NCBI RefSeq assembly: GCF_004217495.1
Contig: NZ_SHLC01000001.1
Coordinates: 558,001 to 622,000, forward strand
Direction of reading: 5' to 3'
Length of the DNA: 64,000 nucleotides
From: Microterricola gilva
GTDB lineage: Bacteria; Actinomycetota; Actinomycetes; Actinomycetales; Microbacteriaceae
A program made the translations under genes and the position numbers. Below the pieces are notes generated by a model that searched no databases, was not told the DNA's origin, and saw only the letters and a program-made list of their open reading frames with translations. Of the stretch, positions 45,980 through 55,320 are shown piece by piece. Each line of letters opens with the position of its first letter. The first letter of the stretch is position 1.

Positions 45980-47775
45980 GCCGCTCGGTTCCCCGAGGGC
46001 GACTCGCGCTCGTCGCCCTCGCGACCGCCGTCGTCGTCATGTTCGAGGTGATCGGCTCGGAGGCGCGTGTCTTCCAGCCGGCGTGGACGGCGCCGTACAC
46101 GGTCATGCACACGGCCGTCGGCCTCTGCTACATCGCCTGCGCGTGGATGGCCTGGCGCACCGCCGACTCTCCCATTCCCGGACGCATCATGCTCGCCGTC
46201 GCCTTCCTCTGGCTTCCGCCGACGTTCATCGCCGCGACCCAGCAGATCGGCTGGCTGTGGCCGCTGATGGAAGGACTCGGGCTGGTCTGGGCGGTGCTCG
46301 TCGGCGCCATCGTGCTGGTCTACCCGGCTGGGCGTCTGCACGGGCCGATCGACGTGGCGATCGTCGTCGTGGCCACCACCGCGATCTCGATCCGCTTCCT
46401 CAGCGCCCTGCTGTTCAACCAGCCGTCGGCGGAGCGTGAGATCGCGCCCAACCCCTATGCGATCGTGCCTGGCGATGAGATCTACCTGGTCGTCGACCAG
46501 GCCTTCCGACTCTTCGGGGTCGCGCTCATCGTGCTGATCGTGGCGCTCGTGGCCACCCGGTGGGTCCGGGGCAGCACTCCGGCACGGCACATCGCGTTCG
46601 TGATGCCCGTCGCCCTCGTGCTCTGGGCCGCGGCGATCGCGTACGAGACCCTGATGTACTCATTCGGCGGCACCGTGCTCGAGGTGCTCAGCTATATCTC
46701 GCTCGCGGCGACCGCGGCCGTTCCGATCAGTTTCGTCGCCGGCCTCAGCTATCTGCTCGGGCTGCGCGGACGCGTCTCGGACCTGATGGTGATCACCAGG
46801 GACGGCGTCGACCGGACGCTGTGGCAGTCGATCCTGGCCGACACCCTCCGGGACCCGTCGCTGCGGGTCTACTGGTGGGACGACGAGCTGAGACGCTACG
46901 TCGACTCGCACGGGCAGGTCGCCGTTCCGTCGGCGCGCGGGGCCGGGCGCCGCCGCGGCGATCGACGGCGCGGGTCGCTGCTGCCGATCAACACCCCGGA
47001 TGGCCCGCTCGCCGTCATCCGGCACGACAGCGCCCTGAGCGAGAACGCGCACCTCCTCGACGCCGTGTCGACGGCGTTGCGACTGAGCGTGGACAACGGC
47101 CGGCTCCGGCAGGAGCTCGAGGCGACGCTCCACGAGGTGCGCGAGTCGAGGCTGCGCATCGTGGATGCCGGCATCGCGGCCAGGCGGCAGATCGAGCGTG
47201 ATCTGCACGACGGCTCCCAGCAGTCGCTCGTCGCTCTGGCGCTGCGCCTCAGGATGGCGTCAGGCAAGGCGGAACAGCTCGAACAGCACGAGATCGCCGC
47301 CGACCTCGATGCGGCGCTGCAACAGCTCTCGGCCGCGCTCAAGCAGCTGCGCGAGTTGGCCCGCGGCATCCACCCCACCTCGCTCACCGTCGGGGGGCTG
47401 GCCTCGGCCGTTCCGGAACTCGTCGCGCATTCCCCGGTGCCGATCGACACGCGCATCGGCATCGACACGCGCCTGCCGTCCGTCATCGAGGCGACGAGCT
47501 ACTTCTTCATCGCGGAGTGCCTCACGAACATCGCCAAGTACGCCGAGGCACGGGCCGGTCGCGTGATCGTCGTCGAGAGCGACGGCGAGCTCGTCATCGA
47601 GGTATCGGATGACGGCAAGGGTGGCGCGTCGCTCGGCGTCGGGAGCGGCCTGCTCGGCCTGATCGACCGGGTGGAGACGCTCGGCGGGCGGGTCGAGCTG
47701 CGGAGCGCGCCGGAGAACGGCACCTCGGTGACGGCGTGGATCCCACTCGCGCGCGACGCCGGCGTCATCGCCTAG
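45976..47775 (+). CDS. Membrane histidine kinase, HisKA_3 type
   Basis: 599 aa from GTG 45976. About eight N-terminal TM helices (residues 1-260) form the sensor part, with one sizeable loop (about 150-170). A cytoplasmic linker and a GAF-like stretch (about 280-370) follow. The dimerisation/phosphotransfer domain has IERDLHDGSQQ with His411. The HATPase_c domain has ECLTNIAKYAEA (N box), VSDDGKGG and GSGLLGLIDRVETLGG (G boxes). Cognate to the overlapping NarL-type regulator. Signal unknown. Confidence 0.92.
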   Translation: MSRSVPRGRLALVALATAVVVMFEVIGSEARVFQPAWTAPYTVMHTAVGLCYIACAWMAWRTADSPIPGRIMLAVAFLWLPPTFIAATQQIGWLWPLMEGLGLVWAVLVGAIVLVYPAGRLHGPIDVAIVVVATTAISIRFLSALLFNQPSAEREIAPNPYAIVPGDEIYLVVDQAFRLFGVALIVLIVALVATRWVRGSTPARHIAFVMPVALVLWAAAIAYETLMYSFGGTVLEVLSYISLAATAAVPISFVAGLSYLLGLRGRVSDLMVITRDGVDRTLWQSILADTLRDPSLRVYWWDDELRRYVDSHGQVAVPSARGAGRRRGDRRRGSLLPINTPDGPLAVIRHDSALSENAHLLDAVSTALRLSVDNGRLRQELEATLHEVRESRLRIVDAGIAARRQIERDLHDGSQQSLVALALRLRMASGKAEQLEQHEIAADLDAALQQLSAALKQLRELARGIHPTSLTVGGLASAVPELVAHSPVPIDTRIGIDTRLPSVIEATSYFFIAECLTNIAKYAEARAGRVIVVESDGELVIEVSDDGKGGASLGVGSGLLGLIDRVETLGGRVELRSAPENGTSVTAWIPLARDAGVIA

Positions 47776-47779
47776 CTCG

Positions 47780-47809
47780 CGGCGCGGTAGCAACGACGGT
47801 TGCGCGCCG
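47780..47809. terminator. Hairpin after the kinase gene
   Basis: CGGCGC/GCGCCG with an inner GCAAC/GTTGC stem and a small bulge, located between convergent genes. No U-run. Confidence 0.4.
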
Positions 47810-47850
47810 GATCCTTCCACCGCGAAGCGGGCGTTTCTACGGCGCGGAGG

Positions 47851-48165
47851 CTACGGCCGCAAGCGCGCGGTCGCGTAGTCGACCCGGTAGCCGTCTTCGC
47901 TCGTCGTGGTGATCAGCGGGGTGCCCTCGGCGTCGTAGTACGGCAGCGCCCTGGCAGCCAGCCCGCGGGGCGGGTGGCCACCGGCGCGCAGCACACGCCA
48001 CCACGGCGAATTCGAGCCGTAGTAGGCCATCACCTGCCCGACGGCGCGGGCGCCGCGCGAGCCCAGCATCGCGGCGACGTCGCCGTACGTCATGACGTGC
48101 CCGGCCGGGATGTCGTCGACGACGGCCAGCACCGCCTCGGCGAACCCGCGATCAGGGACGGCCAT
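47851..48165 (-). CDS. Alkyltransferase-like protein (MGMT DNA-binding fold without the cysteine)
   Basis: 104 aa. The MGMT fold is recognisable in IPAGHVMTYGDVAAMLGSRGARAVGQVM, but the alkyl-accepting P-C-H-R is replaced: the site reads NSPWWRVLRAGG. This is the pattern of ATL proteins, which bind O6-alkylguanine and hand it to nucleotide excision repair. Eleven bases downstream of the GNAT gene. TAGCCT lies eight bases before the ATG, overlapping the GNAT stop. Confidence 0.85.
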   Translation of the reverse strand: MAVPDRGFAEAVLAVVDDIPAGHVMTYGDVAAMLGSRGARAVGQVMAYYGSNSPWWRVLRAGGHPPRGLAARALPYYDAEGTPLITTTSEDGYRVDYATARLRP

Positions 48166-48176
48166 GGCCGTGCAGG

Positions 48177-48632
48177 CTAGGCGAGCTCGAGCGCGCCGAT
48201 GACGTCGCCGTACTGCGTCTCACCGATGTCGACGAAGCCGATGCGGTGGAAGAACGCCTCCGGACCGGTCTCGCCCGGCTCCCACATCACCGTGATGCGC
48301 TTCACGCCACGCTTCAGCGCCTCCTGGGCCAGCGCCTTGGCCGCGAAACGACCGACGCCCTTGCCCTGCGCGTCGGCGTCGACGTTGATGCGCCAGATGC
48401 ACGCACGGAATTCTTCGTGCTCGTTGTCAGGATCGAAGTTGCCGTGGATGAATCCGACGACCTTGTCGTCCTGCAGGACGACGCGCTGCCATGCGCTGCC
48501 TGGAACGAGAACCGAGGTCTCTGCAGAGTAGGAGACGGGCGTGATGAACTGCTCCTGCCCAGGCTTCAGGCTCAAGCTGTTCGCCGCCACAACGTTCGAC
48601 GCCGACAATTCTTCCAGTCGCAATTCAGCCAT
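48177..48632 (-). CDS. GNAT-family N-acetyltransferase
   Basis: 151 aa. Acetyl-CoA-binding motif A is INVDADAQGKGVGRFAAKAL (about 88-107), followed by VMWEPGETGPEAFFHRIGF. Similar in layout to spermidine/diamine acetyltransferases of the PaiA/BltD type, but the substrate cannot be told. Probably leaderless: TAGCCT on the minus strand (48639-48644) ends six bases before the ATG. Confidence 0.88.
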   Translation of the reverse strand: MAELRLEELSASNVVAANSLSLKPGQEQFITPVSYSAETSVLVPGSAWQRVVLQDDKVVGFIHGNFDPDNEHEEFRACIWRINVDADAQGKGVGRFAAKALAQEALKRGVKRITVMWEPGETGPEAFFHRIGFVDIGETQYGDVIGALELA

Positions 48633-48823
48633 GGCTTTAGGCTAACCCGCCGAACCCCGTTCGAGGTAGTCGAGCGGATGTCGGTTACTGCGCATCTCAT
48701 GGGAACCGGGATCCCGGCTCAGACTGTGCCCGTCACACCCCGCCCGCCACACACCACCCATCGAACACTGAGGCGAGCCTGCGCTTGCTGGCGCCGACGC
48801 GCCGCATGGGCCAAGCTCGAAGT

Positions 48824-50725
48824 ATGGCCTGGATTCTGAAGAACGCCCGCCGCTATCCGCTGCTCGCGACGACGCTGCTCGTCGCCGTGCTGGGAGTCGT
48901 GCTCTGGGCAGGTGGCTGGCCGAGCGCCGTGCAGTGGCTGTTCAGCGGCTTCGCGCTCATCGTCGCGGCGATGCAGGCCCACGAGATGGTCCGCGACATC
49001 ATGCGCGGGCACTGGGGTCTCGACATCCTCGCCGTCACCGCCATCGTGGCCACCGTGCTCGTCAACGAGTACGTCGCGAGCCTCGTGATCGTGCTGATGC
49101 TGACCGGCGGCGAGGCGCTGGAAGACTACGCCGCCGGCCGCGCGAAGCGAGAACTGAACGCGCTGCTGGAGAAGTCGCCGCAGTCGGCACACCGGGTGCT
49201 GCCGGACGGCTCGATCGAGGAGATCCCGGCCACCGAGGTCGCCGTCGGTGACACGCTGCTGCTGCGCCCGGCCGAGATCGTCCCCGTCGATGGTGTGCTG
49301 CTCGGCGAGGAGTTGCCGGAGGGCGGGGGCGTGTTCGACGAGTCGTCGCTGACCGGCGAGAGCATGCCCGTGCAGCGGCTCGCCGGCGACGCCGTGTCGA
49401 GCGGTGCGGTCAACGGGCAGGCGGCCGTGCAGATCCGAGCGAGCGCGACCGCCGAGAACAGTCAGTACCAGCGCATCGTCGCCCTCGTCGCCGAGGCCAG
49501 CGAGAGCAAAGCGCCCGTCGTGCGCCTGGCCGATCGCTACGCCGTGCCGTTCACGCTGTTCGCGCTCGCCGTTGCCGGAGCGGCCTGGGCGATCAGCGGG
49601 GACCCTGTGCGCTTCGCCGAGGTGCTCGTGGTCGCGACGCCGTGCCCGCTGCTGATCGCGGCGCCGGTCGCGTTCATGGGTGGCATGAGCCGTGCCGCCC
49701 GCAACGGCGTGATCGTGAAGGGCGGCGGCGTGCTGGAGCAGCTCTCCCGCGCACGCACCGTCGTCTTCGACAAGACGGGAACGCTCACTCACGGCACGCC
49801 GAGCCTGGCCGAGGTGCGGCCGGAGCCGGGGTTCGAGGCAGACGAGGTGCTGGTGCTCGCGGCATCCGCCGAACAGTACTCCTCGCACGTGCTCGCCGCC
49901 TCGATCATGCAGGCGGCGCAGGATCGCGGCCTCGCGCTGCGCCCAGCAGAGTCGGCCCGCGAGGTTGCGACCCACGGAGTGGTCGCCACGATCGACGGTC
50001 GAACCGTGACCATCGGCAAGTTGAGCTTCGTGCGCGACGCGGCGCCTGACGCGGTGGCCACCCCGCTCTCCGGTGGGCAGCTCTCGATCGCCGTCGCCGT
50101 CGACGGCCGTTTTGCCGGCAGCATCGTCGCCAGCGACAGCCTGCGCGGGAATGCGGCGGCGACCGTGCGCGAGCTCGCGCGTCTCGGCGTGCGTGAGAGC
50201 ATGATCCTCACCGGCGATGCGTGGCCGACCGCCGAGCACGTGGCCGCCCAACTCGACATCACCCGAGTGCAGGCCGAGTGCATGCCGGAGGACAAGGTCA
50301 TTGCCGTGCGCGAGCTCACCGCGCGTCCGGTGATCATGGTCGGTGACGGGGTGAACGACGCCCCGGTTCTCGCCGCGGCGGATGTCGGCATCGCAATGGG
50401 GGCCAGGGGCTCAACCGCGGCCAGCGAGTCGGCCGACGTCGTGATCATGGTCGATGACATCTCGAGGGCCGCCAGGGCCGTGCACATCGGGCAGGAGACG
50501 ATGCGGATCGCACTGCAGAGCATCTGGATCGGCATCGCCTTCAGCGTCGTGCTCATGCTGATCGCCGCGTTCGGGGTGATTCCGGCCACGGTCGGTGCCG
50601 GTCTGCAGGAGGTCGTCGACCTCGTGGCGATTCTCAACGCGCTGCGGGCGATCGGCTCGCGCCGCGACCGGGCATGGTCGGTGCCAGCCGCCCCGGCGTC
50701 GCCCGTCGCTGAGCTCGCGCGCTGA
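48824..50725 (+). CDS. Heavy-metal P-type ATPase (P1B) with a TPC motif
   Basis: 633 aa from ATG 48824. No N-terminal metal-binding HMA domain. TM helices, then the A domain with DESSLTGES, the metal-site helix VVATPCPLLIAAP, phosphorylation motif DKTGTLTHG, an SE-H-x-like nucleotide segment (YSSHVLAASI) and hinge GDGVNDAPVLAAADVGIAMG. The TM site is T-P-C, not the usual C-P-C or C-P-H of copper/zinc pumps; TPC is assigned in family surveys to a separate P1B subgroup, whose typical C-terminal hemerythrin domain is absent here. Metal unknown. No linked metal regulator. Confidence 0.88.
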   Translation: MAWILKNARRYPLLATTLLVAVLGVVLWAGGWPSAVQWLFSGFALIVAAMQAHEMVRDIMRGHWGLDILAVTAIVATVLVNEYVASLVIVLMLTGGEALEDYAAGRAKRELNALLEKSPQSAHRVLPDGSIEEIPATEVAVGDTLLLRPAEIVPVDGVLLGEELPEGGGVFDESSLTGESMPVQRLAGDAVSSGAVNGQAAVQIRASATAENSQYQRIVALVAEASESKAPVVRLADRYAVPFTLFALAVAGAAWAISGDPVRFAEVLVVATPCPLLIAAPVAFMGGMSRAARNGVIVKGGGVLEQLSRARTVVFDKTGTLTHGTPSLAEVRPEPGFEADEVLVLAASAEQYSSHVLAASIMQAAQDRGLALRPAESAREVATHGVVATIDGRTVTIGKLSFVRDAAPDAVATPLSGGQLSIAVAVDGRFAGSIVASDSLRGNAAATVRELARLGVRESMILTGDAWPTAEHVAAQLDITRVQAECMPEDKVIAVRELTARPVIMVGDGVNDAPVLAAADVGIAMGARGSTAASESADVVIMVDDISRAARAVHIGQETMRIALQSIWIGIAFSVVLMLIAAFGVIPATVGAGLQEVVDLVAILNALRAIGSRRDRAWSVPAAPASPVAELAR

Positions 50726-50793
50726 CGGGACGCCGCGCGGGAGCGGCCAAGGTCACAGATCTATAAAGGGGCCGAAGAAGTTGCACTCCGAGC

Positions 50794-50825
50794 TTGCACA
50801 TTGTTTGTTCGTAAGCTTTACTAAC
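50794..50825 (+). promoter_or_regulatory. Promoter and ROK operator of the GlcNAc operon
   Basis: TTGCAC (50794-50799), 17 bases, TTTACT (50817-50822), then seven bases to ATG 50830: a near-leaderless promoter. It is overlaid by the palindrome GTTCGTAAGCTTTACTAAC (50807-50825), with half-sites GTT-N-GTAA and TTAC-N-AAC around three bases, the typical ROK-repressor operator form. Bound repressor would cover the -10 box. Confidence 0.65.
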
Positions 50826-50829
50826 AACC

Positions 50830-51987
50830 ATGACCGCAACGCAGCCCAGTCACGGGCGCATCCTCAGGCCCACCGCAAAGGTGTTGCCCGAGCATGCACG
50901 CGGCCACAACCGCGCGCTGGTGTTGCAGACGCTCTACGTGCAGGGCGCGCAGAGCCGGGCCGACATCGCCCGTGAGACCGGGCTCACCAAGGTGACGATC
51001 TCCGATCTCGTCGCGGAGCTGATCCTCGACGGCATCGTGGCCGAGCTCGGCCAGCGCGAGTCGACCCGCCCGGGCAAGCCGGCCACGATGATCGACATCG
51101 ACCGCGCTGCCTTCCAGATCATCGGGATCGACCTCTCCGATCAAAACCTGCGCGGCGCGCTGCTCGACGTCGACGGCCGGGTGCTCCTGCGCGAGAGTGC
51201 TGACCGTGCCGGACGCACGGGCGACGCGGCGCTCGCCGCCGTCATCGAGCTCATCGACTCGTTGGTGCAGCGGGCGAGCGCGCCGCTGCTCGGCATCGGC
51301 GTCGGCTCTCCCGGCATCGTCGACGGCAGCGGGACCGTTCTCACCGCCGCGAACCTCAAGTGGGCGGACCTGCCGCTGCAGCAGCTGTTGCAGGAACGCT
51401 TTGGCGTTCCGGTCCTCGTCGCCAACGACGCGGATGCCGCCGTGCTCGCCGAGCACAGCTTCGGTGACGCCAGCGGCGACGTGATGCTCGTCAAGGTCGG
51501 CGCCGGCGTCGGCGCCGGGCTGATCCTCGGCGGCCGCCCGTTCTACGGCAGCAACTCGGCAGCAGGCGAGATCGGCCACGTCGTCATCGGCACCGACGGC
51601 GGCCCTGTCTGCGCCTGTGGCAAGGTCGGCTGCCTGGAGGCCTGGCTGAGCGTGCCGCGCCTGAGCGCACAGCTCGACGCGATCACGGGCGATGCCGCGG
51701 CGGCCTCGACCGAGCGCGAACTCATTCTTCGGGAGGCAGGTCGCCGGCTCGGCATCATCCTGGCCCCCGTCGTCGGAGCCCTCAATCTCTCTGAGATTGT
51801 CTTGAGCGGCCCGACGGAACTCCTTGATGGCCCGCTGGCGACAGCAACCATCGAGACACTCCGGAAACGCACGATGGCCGAGTTCACCGGCGATCTCACC
51901 CTCCGGATGACCGCACTGGCGCGGGACGACATCGTCTTGCGCGGCGCGGCCGTCATGGTCCTCTCAGGACAACTCGGGGTCTCATAG
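50830..51987 (+). CDS. ROK-family transcriptional repressor
   Basis: 385 aa. An N-terminal winged HTH (about 25-80; LQTLYVQGAQSRADIARETGLTKVTIS) is joined to a ROK sugar-kinase-like effector domain with GVGSPGIVDGSG, GAGVGAGLILGG and the zinc motif CACGKVGC with GEIGH. First gene of the GlcNAc operon; an operator palindrome overlaps its own promoter, so it is autoregulated and co-transcribed with the importer genes. Effector probably GlcNAc or GlcNAc-6-P. Confidence 0.92.
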   Translation: MTATQPSHGRILRPTAKVLPEHARGHNRALVLQTLYVQGAQSRADIARETGLTKVTISDLVAELILDGIVAELGQRESTRPGKPATMIDIDRAAFQIIGIDLSDQNLRGALLDVDGRVLLRESADRAGRTGDAALAAVIELIDSLVQRASAPLLGIGVGSPGIVDGSGTVLTAANLKWADLPLQQLLQERFGVPVLVANDADAAVLAEHSFGDASGDVMLVKVGAGVGAGLILGGRPFYGSNSAAGEIGHVVIGTDGGPVCACGKVGCLEAWLSVPRLSAQLDAITGDAAAASTERELILREAGRRLGIILAPVVGALNLSEIVLSGPTELLDGPLATATIETLRKRTMAEFTGDLTLRMTALARDDIVLRGAAVMVLSGQLGVS

Positions 51988-52037
51988 AGCCCCAACAACC
52001 CGCAGCACCACACCCAACCAAGAGTAAGGAATCCGCA

Positions 52038-53330
52038 ATGAAGAGAAGGTATGCAGGCCTCGCACTGGCCACCGCAGCGGCACTCGTTCTTGCTGGTTGC
52101 AGCGCAACCACCGGCAACGAAGGCGGCTCGGCAGACGGTCAGGACATCACGCTGTGGCTGATGGGTGGCGACACCCCCGACACACTGCGCGACTACCTCA
52201 AGACCGAGTACAAGGATGCCACCGGCGGCACCCTCACGATCGAGGAGCAGGGCTGGGGCGATGCGCTCGCCAAGCTCACCACCGCGCTGCCCGACGCGGA
52301 GAACACCCCCGACGTCGTTGAGATCGGCAACACCTGGTCGCCGACCTTCACCAACGTCGGTGCGTTCAGCGATGTCAGCGACATGGTCGAGGAGCTCGGC
52401 GGCGACAAGCTGATCCAGTCCTTCGTCGAGGTCGGCGCGGTCGACGGCGCCAACTACGCCCTGCCGTACTACTTCGGCTCGCGCTACAACTTCTACCGCA
52501 AGGACATCTGGGCCGCCGCTGGCAAGACCGTCCCCACCACCCTCGCCGAGTTCGACGAGACCGTGAAGTCGCTCCGCACCGACAGCCAGTCCGGCTTCTA
52601 CATCGGTGGCTCCGACTGGCGCAACGCGATCTCCTGGATCTTCGCCAACGGTGGAGAGCTGGCAGAGAAGGACGGCGACAAGTGGGTCTCCACCCTCTCC
52701 TCCGCCAACACCCAGAAGGGCATCGCCCAGTTCGCCGAGCTGTTCAAGGGCGCATCGCTGGCCCCGTCGACGGAGTTCGACAGCACGCCGTGGGTCAACA
52801 TCAACAACAACGAGGCGACGGGCGTTCCCGAGGCCGCGACCATCATCGCTCCGGGCTGGGCCCACTGGTCGATCGGTGACCTCGCCGCCGACCCCGACGA
52901 CGCAACCAAGACGGTCGCGACGTGGAACGACGACGTGTTCGGCACCTTCGTGCTCCCGGGTGTCGACGGTGGCGCAGCCCCCGTCTTCGCCGGCGGCTCG
53001 AACATCGCCATCTCGGCAGCCAGCAAGAACCAGGAAGGCTCGCGCGAGCTGCTGAAGATCGTCTTCTCCCCGGAGTACCAGACGCTCCTCGGCGAGAACG
53101 GCCTCGGCCCGGCCAACCTCGACTACGCATCCGCACTCGGTGAAGACCAGTTCGCCGCCGCGCTGATCGAGTCGGCCGCCTCCTCCAAGCTGACCCCCGC
53201 CGCTCCCGGCTGGGCTGCTGTCGAGGGTGCCGCGCTGCTCGAGGAGTTCTTCGGCAAGGTGACGGCTGGTGGCGACATCAAGGCGCTCTCCGCCGAGTAC
53301 GACGAGAAGATCACCGCGCTTCTCAACTAG
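52038..53330 (+). CDS. ABC sugar importer, substrate-binding lipoprotein (cluster 2)
   Basis: 430 aa with lipobox LAGC (Cys21). Family 1 solute-binding fold (LWLMGGDTPDTLRDYL, EIGNTWSPTF, ALPYYFGSRYNFYRKD, FAGGSNIAIS). TAAGGAA precedes ATG 52038. It lies 50 bases after the ROK repressor with no promoter visible, so it is co-transcribed. A hairpin follows it, which may raise its level relative to the permeases. Likely ligand: chitobiose or GlcNAc. Confidence 0.9.
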   Translation: MKRRYAGLALATAAALVLAGCSATTGNEGGSADGQDITLWLMGGDTPDTLRDYLKTEYKDATGGTLTIEEQGWGDALAKLTTALPDAENTPDVVEIGNTWSPTFTNVGAFSDVSDMVEELGGDKLIQSFVEVGAVDGANYALPYYFGSRYNFYRKDIWAAAGKTVPTTLAEFDETVKSLRTDSQSGFYIGGSDWRNAISWIFANGGELAEKDGDKWVSTLSSANTQKGIAQFAELFKGASLAPSTEFDSTPWVNINNNEATGVPEAATIIAPGWAHWSIGDLAADPDDATKTVATWNDDVFGTFVLPGVDGGAAPVFAGGSNIAISAASKNQEGSRELLKIVFSPEYQTLLGENGLGPANLDYASALGEDQFAAALIESAASSKLTPAAPGWAAVEGAALLEEFFGKVTAGGDIKALSAEYDEKITALLN

Positions 53331-53363
53331 TCGCACCACAGCAGTACAGCAACACAGCACCAG

Positions 53364-53392
53364 GGGGCCGCGGGAACACCACCCGCGGCCCC
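53364..53392 (+). terminator. Intra-operon hairpin between binding protein and permeases
   Basis: GGGGCCGCGGG pairs perfectly with CCCGCGGCCCC (loop of seven), followed by TTCCCC. It probably stabilises the upstream mRNA end or partly terminates transcription, giving more binding protein than permease. Confidence 0.7.
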
Positions 53393-53443
53393 TTCCCCTG
53401 ACACCACCTCGCATCGAACTCGCATTGAAAGGAGGATGAGACC

Positions 53444-54400
53444 ATGAGCTCAACCGTCGCCACCGCTCCGGAACGGGCCGCGAAGCAGGATCGATCGCCC
53501 GCCCCACCCCGGCGCCGCGTTCCCGCCCCCTACTTCCTCCTCATCCCAGCCGTCGTCATCCTCCTCATCGGAATGGGCTACCCGCTCGTCTGGCAGATCG
53601 TCACCTCCTTCCAGGAGTTCGGTCTGAAGCAACAGTTCGGCCAGCCTGCCGATTTCGTCGGCCTGGCCAACTACTTCGAGCTCGCCACAAACCCCGACAT
53701 GTGGGGCGTCGTCGTGCGCTCGCTGCTCTTCATGGTGATCACCGCGTTCCTCACGCTCGCGATCGGCCTGTTGCTCGCGGTGCTGATGACCGCCGTCGGC
53801 AAGGCCGTCCGCCTGACCCTGCAGGTCTCGTTGCTGCTGGCATGGGCCATGCCCGTCGTCGCGGCGATGACCGTGTGGATCTGGCTGTTCGACCGCCGCC
53901 GCGGCGTCGTGAACTACCTGCTCGACATGATCCCCGGTGTCGACATGAACCGCTTCGCGTGGCTCGAGAACCCGCTCACCTTCTTCATGGTCGCGAGCAT
54001 CATCGTCATCTGGATGTCGGTGCCGTTCGTCGCATTCTCGGTCTACGCCGGGCTCACCCAGGTCTCCGACGAGGTGCTCGAGGCCGCCCAGCTCGACGGC
54101 GCGACCCCCTGGCAGCGTCTGCGCTTCATCATCATGCCGATGATCCGCCCCGTCATCGCGATCGTGCTGCTGCTGCAGCTGATCTGGGACCTGCGTGTCT
54201 TCACCCAGATCACCATGCTGCAGGATGCCGGCTCCCGCGCCTCGGAGTTCGATCTGCTCGGCACCTACATCTACAAGCTCGGGGCCGGCTCGCAGGACTT
54301 CGGAATGGCCTCGGCCGTCTCCATCTTCGTACTCGTGCTCACTGTCGCGATCAGCTGGTACTACGTGCGCAGCCTGCTCAAGGAGGACGAACAGTCATGA
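53444..54400 (+). CDS. ABC sugar importer permease, MalF type (cluster 2)
   Basis: 318 aa, six TM helices. EAA loop EVLEAAQLDGATPWQRLRFI. AAAGGAGG precedes ATG 53444 (best ribosome binding site in the operon). Overlaps the next permease by four bases. Confidence 0.92.
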   Translation: MSSTVATAPERAAKQDRSPAPPRRRVPAPYFLLIPAVVILLIGMGYPLVWQIVTSFQEFGLKQQFGQPADFVGLANYFELATNPDMWGVVVRSLLFMVITAFLTLAIGLLLAVLMTAVGKAVRLTLQVSLLLAWAMPVVAAMTVWIWLFDRRRGVVNYLLDMIPGVDMNRFAWLENPLTFFMVASIIVIWMSVPFVAFSVYAGLTQVSDEVLEAAQLDGATPWQRLRFIIMPMIRPVIAIVLLLQLIWDLRVFTQITMLQDAGSRASEFDLLGTYIYKLGAGSQDFGMASAVSIFVLVLTVAISWYYVRSLLKEDEQS

Positions 54401-55320
54401 CCACCGCAACCACCCCGGCACAGCTCCCGGCACGTTCAGCCGATACGCGAGCGTCCGGACGCAGCCCCAAGGTGCGCACCCGCCCGCCGTTCCGGCTGAG
54501 CCGTGTGATCTACTCGGCCATCGCGATCGCCGTCGCCATCGGCTGGGTGTTCCCGGTCTACTGGATGATCAACTCCTCGCTGCTGCCCAACCGCACGCTG
54601 CAGTCCTTCATCCCGACCTTCTTCCCCGTCAACGGTTCGCTGAACAACTACGCGAACACCCTCGAGGACGGCACATTCTTCTCTGCACTCGGGATCAGCC
54701 TGTCTGTCACCCTGATCGCGGTGTTCTTCTGCCTGCTGTTCGCCTTCCTGGCCGCGGTCGCGATCAGTCGCTTCCGGTTCAAGGGCCGCAAGAGCTTCGT
54801 GCTCGCCGTCCTCATCGTGCAGATGCTGCCTGCAGAGGGCCTGTTCATCGCCCAGTACAAGATGGTCGCCAGCGTCGGCCTGTTGAACTCGATCATCGGC
54901 CTGAGCGTCATCTACACCGCGGCCGTCGTGCCGTTCACGATCTGGATGCTGCGCGGCTTCGTCGCCGGCATCCCGGCCGACCTCGAAGAGGCCGCAATGG
55001 TCGACGGCCTCAGCCGCACCCAGGCCTTCATGCGGATCACCTTCCCGCTGCTGGCACCCGGCCTCGTCGCGTCCGGCGTCTTCGCCTTCCTGCAGGCATG
55101 GAACGAGTTCACCGTCGCGCTGGTGCTGCTGCCGGCCGAGGCGATGCAGACGCTGCCGCTCTGGTTGCGAGGCTTCATCCAGGCCAGCGCCACCCGCGAG
55201 ACCGACTGGGGCCAGGTCATGGCCGCGTCGACCCTCGTGGCCGTGCCCGTGATCGTCTTCTTCCTCATCGTGCAGGGCCGCATGACCAGCGGACTCGTCA
55301 GCGGGGCGGTCAAGGGATGA
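54397..55320 (+). CDS. ABC sugar importer permease, MalG type (cluster 2)
   Basis: 307 aa from ATG 54397, with AAGGAGGACGA upstream. A 40-residue N-terminal tail, six TM helices, EAA loop DLEEAAMVDGLSRTQAFM, and the C-terminus SGLVSGAVKG. ATGA overlap with the following GH3 gene. Confidence 0.92.
   Translation: MTTATTPAQLPARSADTRASGRSPKVRTRPPFRLSRVIYSAIAIAVAIGWVFPVYWMINSSLLPNRTLQSFIPTFFPVNGSLNNYANTLEDGTFFSALGISLSVTLIAVFFCLLFAFLAAVAISRFRFKGRKSFVLAVLIVQMLPAEGLFIAQYKMVASVGLLNSIIGLSVIYTAAVVPFTIWMLRGFVAGIPADLEEAAMVDGLSRTQAFMRITFPLLAPGLVASGVFAFLQAWNEFTVALVLLPAEAMQTLPLWLRGFIQASATRETDWGQVMAASTLVAVPVIVFFLIVQGRMTSGLVSGAVKG

Noticed and set aside
50754-50829. Riboswitch before the ROK gene
   Set aside because: The promoter is only a few bases from the ATG, so there is no room for a leader RNA; the palindrome is better read as a repressor operator.
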